A stretch of DNA of 64,000 nucleotides from positions 310,001 through 374,000 of the forward strand of contig JASPKZ010004567.1 in NCBI GenBank assembly GCA_030220185.1. The letters run 5' to 3'. The notes under the pieces were generated by a model. The model searched no databases. It was not told the DNA's origin and saw nothing but the letters and a program-made list of their open reading frames with translations. Source of the DNA: Diploptera punctata. Its lineage: Eukaryota > Arthropoda > Insecta > Blattodea > Blaberidae. The position numbers and the translations under genes were made by a program. Below, one piece after another: positions 1 to 10,387 of the stretch (position 1 is its first letter; the number at the start of each line of letters is the position of its first letter).

Positions 1-372
1 GGTCCGCCTGTACGTCGTCCATTCATCGTAACCTAGGCCTCCAAACTTTTCTCCTTCAATCCAGCTTAGCGTTTGATATCATCCTGACCAAACGTGTCTC
101 GTTCATTCTGCAAATATGGCCCAACCTTTCGATACGTCTAACTTTAAAATCTATAACTATATCGTTATCTTTATATAGGTCATATATTTCCTGGTTAGTT
201 CTTATTCTCCAGGTACTCTTATCCTTAATTGGACCATATATGTTTCTTAAGATCTTTCTCTCCCAGGTGGCAAGCCTAGTAGCGGTTCTTTCTCATATGA
301 TCCAGGATTCATTGCCATACACTACAGGTTTAATAATTGTTTTGTATATTCTTATTTTAATTTTCTTAGATA
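1..372 (-). pseudogene. LINE-beta ORF2 C-terminal fragment
   Basis: Read on the minus strand this translates to the tail of a non-LTR retrotransposon reverse transcriptase: a KIRIYKTIIKPVVYGNESW block, then a WERKILRNIYGP block, then RRIERLGHICRMNE. These are the usual order of the region after the RT thumb in insect LINEs. At least two in-frame stops break it (after ESWII and after NAKLD), so it is dead. The window edge cuts it, so the true 3' end is not visible. A second, similar fragment lies at 59480-59740. Confidence 0.75.
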
Positions 373-873
373 CATATCTAGAAGTACGAAGTACTAAATT
401 GCCAACAAAATATTGCAAAATAATTTAATCGAAAAATTATTTAATAGCTGAATTCATAAAACTTACAGTATATAAAGTACCAGTATATTTGGTGAATTAA
501 CTTCTGACATTGGTCTCTAAAATTAAACTTCCGCAAATTTTGATGAAGTGAACCAGTTCGATGTTCATTTGTCATGGCTTCAAAAGAGATTTTCTTTTGT
601 TAAAGCTGAAGTTTAAACGGAAGCTCTCTCTAAGAAGATCAAAGCAGCGGACACAAGTGAAATAACAAGTAGTTATTGTTGAATAAACACTCGATTATTC
701 CGGTTGTCAGCTGAAATTGTTTGCCCATGTGATTCATTGCACATCTGCACTTGGGCGTTGTCTCTTTTTAACATTTACCACCTTCCACACATACCACTCT
801 ATCAGTAATAACTGTTTACAGTGAAATATCTCTCAGTTAATTTTATGTATAGCATGTATTTCATCCTTGCCAT
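373..873. other. no gene recognised
   Basis: AT-rich sequence without a long open frame, recognisable repeat or RNA gene. Confidence 0.5.
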
Positions 874-947
874 GGATGCCTAGGTAGCTTAAAGGAACAG
901 TCAGCACGCAAAGCTGGAGATCCTGGGTTCAAATCCCGGTACATGCA
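874..947 (+). pseudogene. tRNA-like sequence
   Basis: An A-box-like stretch (TAGGTAGCTTAAAGG) is followed at tRNA spacing by a B box (GGGTTCAAATCCC) with a paired T stem. The acceptor ends do not pair well, so it is a tRNA-derived pseudogene or SINE head rather than a working tRNA. Its 3' flank (GCATTTATTTTTCT) matches the 3' flank of the tRNA-like units at 3690-4356. Confidence 0.5.
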
Positions 948-1045
948 TTTATTTTTCTCTAGTTGATTAATTATTGCATGCAGGTGGCAAGCCTGAGTAC
1001 ATTAATTTCAATATTACTTGTAGTGTAATGTATTTCCTAGTTATT

Positions 1046-1287
1046 GAGTGGATTCCACAACTAAGTCTAACCACGACCCCGGTTTTCTAATTTTGTTTTA
1101 TTGTTTTCATAACAACCATAAAAATAACTGAAAAGCCACAAAAATTGTTATGAAACCGTAGTTATGATTCAGACATTTGTTTTTTGCAATAAACAGTCGT
1201 AGATTTTCAGTTTTTATGGTTGTTATGAAAACATTAAAAACTGGAAAACCGGCGTCATAGTTTAGACTTTGGTTGTGCAATCCACTC
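1046..1287. repeat. 242-bp foldback (MITE-like) element
   Basis: The left arm (from GAGTGGATTCCACAAC to about 1140) and the right arm (about 1204 to GTGCAATCCACTC) are reverse complements with scattered mismatches and indels; GTTTTCATAACAACCATAAA and its complement are the clearest core. The loop is about 60 bp. It has the structure of a non-autonomous inverted-repeat element. No coding content. Confidence 0.7.
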
Positions 1288-1477
1288 GTTGTGTCCGTTG
1301 TACTGTGGTTCGCCGACCGCTTAGTCAAGGTGGGACACCCGGCAAAAGATGACATTATTTTTCCCATAAATTGACTCATTCTCACAATTAGAATATCTAA
1401 ATAAACTTCAATTTCTAGAGTTCACCAAATGAGACCGACAAAATGTCCTGTTTCAGAGAGAGGTAATGTTTCTAAAT

Positions 1478-2325
1478 GAATCAGTCATTTCGAAAAGGGA
1501 TCATCTACAGCTGATCAAACTTTACAGGAGAGAAAAAAAAACTTCTTCTTCTTCTTCTTCCTTTCATGTGATAGACCTAGTGGTATGTTACGGTCTCAAT
1601 CCAACGTTCGAAGGGTCTGCCCAAAGATCTCTTGCCTGGTGGCTGGTAATTTAAGATTTGACGTAGTATTCTTGTTCTGCTCATTCTTGTTACGTGAGAT
1701 TTACAGTTGTTGCTGTATTGTTGTACATATTCCATGACTGATTCTGTTTGTAACTCTTTGAGAATCTCAGAATTCCTTTTATGGTCTGTTCTTGAGTAAT
1801 CCGCAGTACGTCTCATAAATTTCATTTCTGCCGCACTTAGTCTTTCTTCATCTACACTGCGAATTGTCCAGGCCTCACCGCCGTAACATAATATGGGTCT
1901 GGCCAATGTTTTGTAAATTCTAGTTCGTGTGTGTTGCTCTACTGTGTTTGGCTTGAAACTATTATTTATAATTCCTGTTACTCTGTTAAATTTTATAATT
2001 TTTTTGACTAAAATCTTTTTCCTCTTCGTATGTAACTTGGTATCCGGGATAGTTAAATGTGTTAGTTTGTTCTAATACTTTATTATTAATAACAAATTTA
2101 CTGCGAACTGGGTCTTTTCTAGGAAAGCCATGACTGATTCAACTTGTTCAGGATAAAGCATTGAATCTGAAATTGCTACTGAATAAAGTCAGAAAGTGGT
2201 AAAGGAATAGTTCAGTTGATCCATTCTCACACGGAAACTATGGAAGTGGGTATGTAAACATGGAATAATGAAATAAGCGAATTTCAGAAAAATTGGAGAT
2301 GATCCCTTTTCGAAATGACTGATTC
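1478..2325. repeat. 29-bp perfect inverted repeats around a LINE fragment
   Basis: 1478-1506 and 2297-2325 are exact reverse complements over 29 bp (core TTTCGAAAAGGGATCATC). They enclose the LINE piece at 1544-2140. They could be the ends of a DNA element or an inverted local duplication; no flanking target duplication is evident. Confidence 0.6.
1544..2140 (-). pseudogene. LINE-alpha ORF2 C-terminal fragment with (GAA)n tail
   Basis: The minus-strand frame at 1577-1906 encodes ARPILCYGGEAW, then SAAEMKFMRRTADYSRTDHK, then GKRSLGRPFERWIETV. This is the post-RT C-terminal region of a LINE. Upstream to about 2140 the translation continues, degraded, through the region that precedes it in these elements. 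On the minus strand the element ends in GAAGAAGAAGAAG (1544-1560), a microsatellite 3' tail shared with the related copy at 32210. It is 5' truncated and non-functional. Confidence 0.75.
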
Positions 2326-2344
2326 AAATATTTTCCCGCTATTT

Positions 2345-2715
2345 CCATGTTAGCAAAAACATTGGAATTCACTAGCAGTGGAAATCAGGAACTACCGAAC
2401 AATACTCTCTTTCAAGCAAAAATTGACAACACTTCTAAAAGTTCAACGTTAGTGTTTTTTTAATGCCATGAGCTATTTGATAAACTACAATTTATTAATA
2501 TGTGTATTTATGATTACTATAGTATTTATATAAATTTTACCCATTTCCAACTGCACTTTTGTGTAAATAGTATCTGTATTGGCTTTAGAAATAGTTAGTG
2601 TAGAAGCACGTCATTGTACGAGTTTAGTGGAACATAAGGCTTTTTTGCCATAACACTGCCAGTTCAAATAAATTTATTATTATTATTATTTATTATTATT
2701 ATTATTATTATTATT
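2345..2715 (+). pseudogene. LINE-CR1-like 3' end with (ATT)n tail
   Basis: A frame ending at 2452 reads KHWNSLAVEIRNYRTILSFK, matching the LWNSLPxEIR terminus typical of CR1/Jockey-like LINE polymerases. A ~200-bp untranslated stretch follows, then GTGGAACATAAGGC, CTGCCAG and AAATAAA, then (ATT)n at 2672-2715. The same terminal motif recurs at 46159-46205, 46968-47010, 55280-55345 and 55605-55654, which defines the 3' end of this family. 5' truncated. Confidence 0.7.
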
Positions 2716-2895
2716 TTGCGTCTTTTCTTTATATTAATGAATGTCGTATTTTATCTTTTTTTTCCTCATATTTTACAAATAGGAATATGAACTAATTTTA
2801 AAATACTAGAAACTCGCGCTTAACAAAATTTAACATTGCTGAATCGAAATACTGGAAAGAGAAAAAAGTTCAAGTTTCAAATTTCTCTTCATATG

Positions 2896-3226
2896 CAGGT
2901 GTTTCTGCGAGGGCGGGACGGGAGGCACGAAGAAGCTGTCGCTGCTACTGCATGGTTCGACATTAAATTGTCCCGCGCAGCAACTTCTCGCTCGCTCCAA
3001 GTTGAAACTCGTACTTTGCTTAAGTTGCGAGTTTGCTTTCATATCACATAAATATGCAGTGCAGTTCAATTATGAAAAAGAGTACCCATAACGAGCATTT
3101 AAGTAAATACAGGCGATATATTTCCACCGCAGAGTTGCATAACATTTTGCCAACCTCCGAGACAGAACGTTAACAGAGAGTTGTCGCGCGAAAATCAGGG
3201 GACATTCCTATTTTCGCAGAAACACC
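2896..3226. repeat. candidate short TIR element
   Basis: GGTGTTTCTGCGA near 2898 has its reverse complement near 3211-3223. The enclosed 330 bp is more GC-rich than its surroundings. Only about 15 bp pair and no target duplication was found, so this is tentative. Confidence 0.3.
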
Positions 3227-3389
3227 TTGTTCTCAGAGTTCTGTTTTGTTTTCACTTCACAGTGCGCTAGAAATAAGAATGTCTGCCCTTTTCTTCTCAC
3301 ACAAGTGACGATCTATTAAGTGTGCATAAATATGCTTTCCAACTGCCGGTTTTTTTAAGATAAAATAATTGTAGCTTATTTTTTATTAA

Positions 3390-3582
3390 GACTATTTAAC
3401 TCATGCCCCAAATTGGAGTCAATGAAGAATCACATTTCAATGATTTTTTATTTACAACCAATTACAGTCTTTTTCACTTCGATTTTATCAGTTTAATTTT
3501 ATCACTGTAAAATCTACCTTCTCCTTTTAACATTCTGAATAGGCCATACCTCTATTTCAAAACTACCTCATATTTCTACCAG

Positions 3583-3585
<3 letters not shown>
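3390..3585 (+). repeat. interspersed repeat R1, copy 1, 5' half
   Basis: Begins GACTATTTAACTCATGCCCC and aligns with 19073-19260 and 29601-29790. The 3' half of the same copy resumes at about 6360, so the material between (298-bp array, Tc1 element and AT runs) interrupts it. Function and class unknown. Confidence 0.75.

Positions 3586-3625
<40 letters not shown>
3586..3625. repeat. (TA)n microsatellite
   Basis: About 19 TA dinucleotides directly in front of the 298-bp tandem array. Confidence 0.95.
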
Positions 3626-3626
<1 letters not shown>

Positions 3627-3689
3627 GTTATAATTAAATCTTTAACATTGAGCAATGCAAGCTTAATATGGTATGATAAGAAAAATAAA

Positions 3690-3760
3690 TGCCTGGACGG
3701 GATTCGAACCCGGATCTCTGAGTCTGTACCTCAGCGTGATATCCATTACACTACCAGGCG
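3690..3760 (-). tRNA. tRNA-like sequence, unit 1 (anticodon loop ACA)
   Basis: Folds as a cloverleaf: six acceptor pairs (GCCTGG/CCAGGC) with an end mismatch, U8 and A9, a GTG/CAC D stem, a perfect CTGAG/CTCAG anticodon stem around GTACAGA, a four-base variable loop and a T arm CCGGG-TTCGAAT-CCCGT. The anticodon would be ACA, which eukaryotes do not normally use. The terminal acceptor pair is C-A. It may be a tRNA-derived repeat rather than a working tRNA gene. Confidence 0.55.
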
Positions 3761-3987
3761 AATCCAATTCAAACACTTATTTTTCTTATATATGTATTAT
3801 ACTCTCCATTATTACTAGATGTCGCGAGAACACTGTCTTCACTGCCATCTAGTAGCTGACTATATCAAGTAAGCAAATTAAAGAGAATATTTATTTTACT
3901 TTATAGCAGTGACGCTTTATCGATGTTATAATTAAATCTTTAACATTGAGCAATGCAAGCTTAATATGGTATGATAAGAAAAATAAA

Positions 3988-4058
3988 TGCCTGGACGGGA
4001 TTCGAACCCGGATCTCTGAGTCTGTACCTCAGCGTGATATCCATTACACTACCAGGCG
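3988..4058 (-). tRNA. tRNA-like sequence, unit 2
   Basis: Same sequence as the unit at 3690-3760, 298 bp downstream. Same fold and ACA anticodon loop. Confidence 0.55.
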
Positions 4059-4285
4059 AATCCAATTCAAACACTTATTTTTCTTATATATGTATTATAC
4101 TCTCCATTATTACTAGATGTCGCGAGAACACTGTCTTCACTGCCATCTAGTAGCTGACTATATCAAGTAAGCAAATTAAAGAGAATATTTATTTTACTTT
4201 ATAGCAGTGACGCTTTATCGATGTTATAATTAAATCTTTAACATTGAGCAATGCAAGCTTAATATGGTATGATAAGAAAAATAAA

Positions 4286-4356
4286 TGCCTGGACGGGATT
4301 CGAACCCGGATCTCTGAGTCTGTACCTCAGCGTGATATCCATTACACTACCAGGCG
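4286..4356 (-). tRNA. tRNA-like sequence, unit 3
   Basis: Third copy in the tandem array, identical by eye to the other two. Confidence 0.55.
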
Positions 4357-4551
4357 AATCCAATTCAAACACTTATTTTTCTTATATATGTATTATACTC
4401 TCCATTATTACTAGATGTCGCGAGAACACTGTCTTCACTGCCATCTAGTAGCTGACTATATCAAGTAAGCAAATTAAAGAGAATATTTATTTTACTTTAT
4501 AGCAGTGACGCTTTATCGATGTTATAATTAAATCTTTAACATTGAGCAATG

Positions 4552-4618
4552 CACGCTGAGGTACAGACTCAGAGATCCGGGTTCGAATCCCGTCCAGGCA
4601 TTTATTTTTCTTATCATA

Positions 4619-4624
<6 letters not shown>
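4552..4624 (+). pseudogene. inverted part-unit with 3' two-thirds of the tRNA-like sequence
   Basis: Reverse complement of the array segment from the anticodon stem through GCATTTATTTTTCTTATC. It lacks the acceptor 5' strand and D arm. It joins the fourth array unit head-on, so the end of the array is a palindromic breakpoint. Confidence 0.8.

Positions 4625-4655
<31 letters not shown>
4621..4655. repeat. (AT)n microsatellite
   Basis: AT run that directly abuts the left TIR of the Tc1 element; the element's TA target site lies in it. Confidence 0.95.
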
Positions 4656-4658
<3 letters not shown>

Positions 4659-6181
4659 TGGTGTCCAAAAGTTAAGGATAATTAGTTCATTTGCCGACTT
4701 ATTATAAAGCATTTGTCAGAATAATACAAAATTTGGTAAGGGTATGTCACAGATAATTAGAAACATGGCACGAAAGAAACAATGGCATGAATATGTCATT
4801 CACTTGTCATTTTCACAACAAACGAAAACTGCATTTCAGAATTCGAACATAAAAGTTGAACAACAATGGTTCAAATGATTAGTATGGGGTGTGATTACCC
4901 CTGACAGTTACACAAGACTCACATCGACGTGGCATGCTAGTGATGAGGTTGTTCAGGAGTTCGATGCTCAGCAAATTCCACTCCTCATGAAGAGCAATGT
5001 GAAGGTCTTGAAGTGTCCTCGGAGGAGGCTGACGAGATGCAATTTGTCTCCCTAAGGCATCTTATGCATGCTCTATAGGATTCATATCCGGAGACCTCGC
5101 TGGCCACTCCATACGCTGGATATCTTCCTCCTGAAGAAACTCATCCACCAGTTGTGATCTGTGAGGTCGGGCATTGTCATCCATGAATATGAATTCTGGA
5201 CCCACAGCTCCCCTGAAAAGTCTTACATGAGGTTCCAGGATCTCTTCTCTATACCGCTGAGCATTAACAGTGCCACCTGCGAAGATGTGAAGCTCTGTGC
5301 GTGCATTCATCATTATACCTCCCCATACCAGGAGACCACCGCCACCAAATGGATGTCTTTCCATGATGTTCATGGGGTTGTAACGAGTTCCTTGCTCCCT
5401 CCAGATAGTCACGCGATGCGAATCACAGTTCAAGCTGAATCTGGACTCGTCTGTAAATAGCACGCTGCTCCACTGATTTAGAGTCCAGTCGCGATGTTCC
5501 TGACTCCACCGTAAACGTGCTCTCTTGTTATCAAGGGTGAGTGGGACGCACACTACAGGCCGTCTAGCATACAGACCAGCAGCTCTGAGTCTTCTATAGA
5601 CAGTTTGTCTGGATACTCTGATACCTGAGGCGGCCGCAAGTTCTGAACTCAGTTGTCTGGCAGACATTGTTCGGTTTCTTCTTGCAGTTAACGCAAGATA
5701 TCGATCCTGCTGAGGATTTGTAACTCTTGGACGACCTCCCACTGGTCTTCGCCTAACGTCTCCGGTCTCTTGGAACCGTCGCCATAACCTAGATATAACA
5801 TTTTGTGGCACATTAAGTGCTATGGAGACCTCAGTTTGTGTCTGTCCTGTTTCTAGCCGCCCAATAATTCTACCCCGAAGCAGAGGGTCCAGATGTTGTC
5901 TTTGTGCCATTTTACTGCAATCTGTTCTTACACTACATCTGATTATATCATAACTCTCTTTAAAAATGAAGATTTATGGAACAGGGCTTAACTGCAACAA
6001 TGCAATTTTCATTTATAATTGCTATTAATTTTTTCATTGTTGAAGAGAGATTATAATTTAGTATGTAAACTAAACTAAATGTACTGAGAAACGTTTTGAT
6101 AAATAATTTTTACTCCTTGCTCCTCTTTAAGCATTTTGATTTTCCGTTTTACAAATTATCCTAAACTTTTGGACACCAGTG
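4656..6181 (-). mobile_element. Tc1/mariner element, 1526 bp
   Basis: The terminal inverted repeats start CACTGGTGTCCAAAAGTT at 4656 and end with the complement at 6181; about 30 bp pair with few mismatches. TA flanks both ends (4654-4655, 6182-6183), the target duplication expected of Tc1/mariner. It contains one transposase gene on the minus strand. It lies in an AT run next to the 298-bp array, inside the interrupted R1 repeat. Confidence 0.93.
4879..5910 (-). pseudogene. Tc1-like DD34E transposase with one internal stop
   Basis: Transposase of the Tc1 family, which cuts at the TIRs and pastes into TA. From the ATG at 5910, 282 codons are open; after one TAA (5062-5064) the same frame continues about 60 codons to a TAA at 4879-4881, giving about 343 codons, the normal family length. 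Residues 1-55 form the paired-like helix-turn-helix region and GRPR is at 59-62. Catalytic residues are D154 (LFTDESRF), D245 (FMDDNARPH) and E280 (SPDMNPIE); 34 residues separate the last two. The stop lies three codons after E280, where relatives usually have W. No other frame damage was seen, so the copy is young or only recently inactivated. Confidence 0.93.
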
Positions 6182-6200
6182 TATATATATATATATATAT
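6182..6200. repeat. (AT)n run
   Basis: Continuation of the AT run on the right side of the Tc1 element. Confidence 0.85.
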
Positions 6201-6359
6201 TGTCGAATGTATCGTGGTTGCGGCAGATAATATAAAAAACATTTGTAGCAATTGATCATACCACAAAAAAATCATTGTTTGCACTTTCTTAAACGTATTT
6301 TTTCCCAGGTAATAACGTTCCAGAAAAATATAATTGACATATTTACATCATAGGACATC

Positions 6360-6655
6360 AGAAATTAATTAATAATCCACAATGTTTGTTATAAATTTCT
6401 CCATTAGGGTGCATTCTTACAATATTGCGATCCTTTGGCAATAAATAATATGATCTGGTTGCAGTGATAAACAATTGAAACATAACGTTTCTCATTTGTT
6501 TTCAAACATCGCCGTTTACATTAAATATATAAATATTTTCAAATAATTATATTTAAATAATAATTTGGGAGTAAACAGCTTAATTTTATTCGTTAAATAG
6601 TTCTAACAAATACCACTCTTGATTTCCAAATTCTGTAGATAAATTCACTCTGATA
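6360..6655 (+). repeat. interspersed repeat R1, copy 1, 3' half
   Basis: Matches 19330-19640 and 29870-30150, including AACATCGCCGTTTACATTAA and CACTCTTGATTTCCAAATTC. Copy 1 lacks the right arm of the terminal hairpin that the other copies have. Confidence 0.75.
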
Positions 6656-7256
6656 ATGTTTAATTTAAATGTTATAACAAATTGATATTATGCAACTTGC
6701 GCCTTCCTTCATAACGGAATATAGTTTTCATGTTTTATCCCAAAATCTAAATAGCTCTGCCCTTTTTATTTCAGATAAACTGGATTCTAATGTAGATAAA
6801 TCTCATTTTCTTAGACAAATGATAACCTATATCGTGAAACCAGTCTACAGTCTTTTATATTATAAAATTTCTTAAGGAACATCATTTTGATATCCGATTA
6901 AAATATTACATTCGTTACGTTAATTTTCAGTATTTTATTTTTTAAACGATAGCTTTAGAAGATAAGAAATTTGGAATTCAGTGCTCATTTATCTGAAAAA
7001 AAAAGACTTTCTAAATCTGAAAATAATTTCAAATCCCATTTTTATAGAGCACAAGACATGAAAAGTATGGATAAAATATTAGATTAAATGAGAATGATCC
7101 ATATGTTTGTTATGAGAATAGGTCTTTTCTTATACTTATTTACGCTATAAGGACTGAACGTGAAATGTTATCGACTAGTTCTTCATTACGAATACCTAAA
7201 ACGATTTTAATTCTGCCAACGTAAAAAAAAAACTTTCAGAATTAGTTCTTTTTAAT

Positions 7257-7287
<31 letters not shown>

Positions 7288-9150
7288 CTTAGGATGAACA
7301 ATCTCGTATGTAATATTGCAGTTGTTAGGATTACTCGTATTTTGGGATAAAATACGAATAAATGAAATATATATTCAAAATATTTACTAACAAATTATTA
7401 GAGATTGCATGGACTGAAAATTATGATAGTGTAGTCAAGCATTGCAATTTGTAACAATTGAGTACCTAAGACTGATTCCGTCACTATTGCTAATTGACAA
7501 AATCAAATGGAAATTATGCCATACGTGTTAAATTAATTTTTGTGGCCTGAAATAATTTGTTTTAGATATAGTCTATGATGATTTAGTTGTCCGGTCGTTT
7601 TAAGAGCGAGAAGTTGTCTGGTCGGTTTAAGAAAGAGACATGTACTCACTCACCTTTCCCTCCGTCATCTAACCAAAAAGATTTGAATGTCGTGCTTAAC
7701 TAAATAACCACGCACTGGAATATGTTGTGAGGATGGGGATGAAAACACACAAGCATTTTCAAGAATTTACACAAAAGAAGATCATTGACAATAAATTTTG
7801 TTGTGAATATTGTTAGACAAGGTCAGCACTCAAGGTTAGAAAAGGATGATAGAAACCATAACCAAATCCTCACAGCATATACGTAGTTTTTAATTAAATA
7901 AGTATTGAGGCTTAAACTTTACAACCTGTGACGCGACTTTTTTTTTAATTTCTTCATAAATCCTTGCCAAATTTTATTTTTACTGTTTCATTTTTCAAAA
8001 TATCTCCCACTATCCACAATGATTTTTACATTTTTTTCTAACGATTATTTCAATATATTTTTCTACGGTATTCAACTACATATGTAGCATGAAGACGTGG
8101 CAGCCATATTGGTATTAATGAATATTCTATGCAAAAATAAAGCTTGTTCCAATGCAGCCAGTAGAATATGTACTAATTAACTGTACACATATACTTCAGA
8201 ATTTCAGAACTTACTATTTATGTTTGGGCGTTGCATTCTTTCACCGGGTAGACTGCTTAAATTCCGTTAGCTTCGCTTTAAGATTGATCTTTCACAGGTT
8301 AGAGTGCTTAAATTACATTAGGTTAGCTTTTAGGTTCGTTAAATATTGTGTATATGTTGACTGCATCCCGTGATTCCATAGTGTAAACAGCTTCGCGTTT
8401 GTTGGTTGCATGCGCATGATGTACGATTGGAACTTAGAAACATTTTTCGTGTCACTGTTGTAAATAATGCGAAATGACTATTGACTTATTAGTACGGACT
8501 TGCATGTGTTCTATGTCCATTTAATTTCTACTGTGTAAGTCTATCCTTTATACTCTTCTTATAAAATAACTAATAATGTTTGCCATCGTGTAATATTCAG
8601 ATTGTCGCCTTTTCATAAGACCGTTAATTGCTGATATGAGACAGCATGGAATAATCTGCATGACTTCACACCGTTTCTCAGTGCGCGGATGTACACATGG
8701 AAATTGTAAGAATAAGAACTATCGAGCCATTATTTTATTATTTTTAATTAAGAGGCTAATATTCGTGTATTTTAGAACATTTTATTACTTTTTTATTATT
8801 ATGAATTTCTACCAACAGTATGTTTATTTTCTCACATGAGGGAAGGACGGGTTTCTTTAAAATTAACAAACACATGCCACAATGCGCAGTAAATTGTAAC
8901 AATACAACATAAACACGCTTCACACACATTCATAAGTAGACCTACACAGACAATAATAAATATTATTATATAGTAACTTCCGGTAAATATATGTCAGGAT
9001 TACATGCTCTCAATTACTATCTGTCCTAAAACATGTATTTTATGTTTATAAATCTTTGGCATGACAGATCCGAATAGTCAAGGTCAATTGAAGCTATTGT
9101 GTCTGGCTAACAGATGTGGAGTCAGCCCTTAATCCTATCGTAATCATGAA
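6656..9150. other. no gene recognised
   Basis: AT-rich sequence with an (ATT)9 run at 7259-7287. Around 8245-8345 a ~55-bp stretch (GCTTAAATTCCGTTAG and GCTTAAATTACATTAGG) is imperfectly duplicated. No motif, splice-like exon or element end was recognised. Confidence 0.5.
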
Positions 9151-9158
9151 TTAATGTT

Positions 9159-9583
9159 CTCATGCTTGCTGTTCGCATTCAATAATTGACATAAACAAAG
9201 AGAATTTTCTGCCTAAGCCGAGATTTGAACCCAAGATCTGGCACACTAAACAATTTTACTACATAGGCAATCAAGGAAGAGACATTTTTTTCTCTATTTA
9301 AAATCCTCGTGTATTTCTGTTAATGGACTTTTATTCACATTACAACAGGGTCGCTACTACAGGCGACAAGTAGGATATCTAGTTTTACGGGAAAACATTA
9401 ATTTAAAACTTTTCTTTATTCTTGTTATTGTTAACTGATTTTTAAGTTTAGTTTAATATAAGTAGGGATAAACTTGTTTACTAAGAAGTCATTATAGTTA
9501 GAATTTATACAGCTATAAGCTAACTACAACGTATTATCGAAATAATTAATGTAGACTTACTCATGCTTGCTGTTCGCATTCAA
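9159..9583. repeat. 24-bp direct repeats flanking a ~377-bp segment
   Basis: 9159-9182 and 9560-9583 are identical over 24 bp (core CATGCTTGCTGTTCGCATTC). The enclosed segment carries the tRNA-like remnant at 9210-9269. They could be a long target duplication or a local duplication. Confidence 0.55.
9210..9269 (-). pseudogene. tRNA-like remnant
   Basis: Minus strand: TGCCTA pairs with TAGGCA across the ends, and GGGTTCAAATCTC forms a B box. It is only about 60 nt long, so an arm is missing. Confidence 0.45.
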
Positions 9584-9591
9584 TTAGTTAA

Positions 9592-9594
<3 letters not shown>

Positions 9595-9637
<43 letters not shown>
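9595..9637. repeat. (AT)n microsatellite
   Basis: About 21 AT units. Confidence 0.95.
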
Positions 9638-9639
<2 letters not shown>

Positions 9640-9654
9640 TTCTTACAATCTTAC

Positions 9655-10080
9655 AAGGATTAAACGTTATTGATTCTTTGCGGTTCCAAGTATCATAGCT
9701 GATGTGTCCATCTGTTTTGTGGGCGTCCCCGATCTCTTTTTCCTCCTCTCGGTTGATAGTTCAGATTTTTCCTAGGCTATCTGTTGTTATCCATTCTGCA
9801 GACATGTTCATACCATTTTCTCCTATACTCTTCTATTTTATGTCAGACAGAATATTATTCATTATATTCATTACGAATATCTTCACTTCGTGTTTTATCC
9901 ATTAAAGTATATGCTGCCACAAATCGTAAAATATTTCATTTCTGCGGCTTCTATTCTCTTAATTGTCTGCTTATTCAGAGTCCATAATTCTGAGCCATAC
10001 AATATTGCAGGCACAGCCAATACTTTATAAAATTTTTAATGTGTTTATTTTCTTACTTTCTTTCTCAGTGTTCTTTTAAG
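9655..10080 (-). pseudogene. LINE-alpha C-terminal fragment
   Basis: Minus-strand translations in broken frames read ILYGSE-like, IEAAEM-like and KRDRGRPQNRW-like blocks, in the order seen in the other LINE-alpha C-termini. Several frameshifts and stops. Confidence 0.6.
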
Positions 10081-10084
10081 AATA

Positions 10085-10085
10085 C

Positions 10086-10124
<39 letters not shown>
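10085..10124. repeat. (CA)n(TA)n microsatellite
   Basis: CA repeats run into TA repeats. Confidence 0.95.
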
Positions 10125-10157
10125 GCCTTCGAGCAGAATTACTATGGATGGATAGAG
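10125..10157 (+). repeat. SINE B tail-i 3'-end scrap
   Basis: CAGAATTACTATGGATGGAT is the last part of tail i, on the opposite strand to the full copy at 10388. Confidence 0.65.
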
Positions 10158-10387
10158 AGCGAGAGACTCTATATATACCTATAATATTCATATCTAAGAA
10201 GTTAAATAAATAGCAATAGGCTATTTATTTGATCAACAAACTCATGATTCTAAAATAGATCAGAACATACGATTACTTTATAACTGGAGCATTATCTTTC
10301 TAACTTTATTTCAGAATTGGGAAATATGACATGAAAGTTGCCAGTATTAAATGCAATTTAACATACTAATAAATTACTAAATAAATA

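Larger units (their letters stand above)
3627..4551. repeat. 298-bp tandem array carrying tRNA-like sequences
   Basis: The phrase GTTATAATTAAATCTTTAAC starts at 3627, 3925, 4223 and 4521, giving an exact 298-bp period three times; the three full units look identical by eye. Each unit holds one tRNA-like sequence on the minus strand, flanked by inverted ATAAGAAAAATAA/TTATTTTTCTTAT, and a second dyad ACTAGATG/CATCTAGT. The fourth unit is cut after about 31 bp and joined to an inverted part-unit. AT runs bound the array on both sides. Confidence 0.95.

Noticed and set aside
3690..4356. A cluster of working tRNA genes
   Set aside because: The cloverleaf is good, but the ACA anticodon, the terminal acceptor mismatch and the position in a tandem repeat with a broken inverted copy favour a tRNA-derived repeat. 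Kept only at moderate confidence as tRNA-like.
5161..5460. 99-residue plus-strand frame inside the Tc1 element
   Set aside because: Antisense shadow of the transposase.
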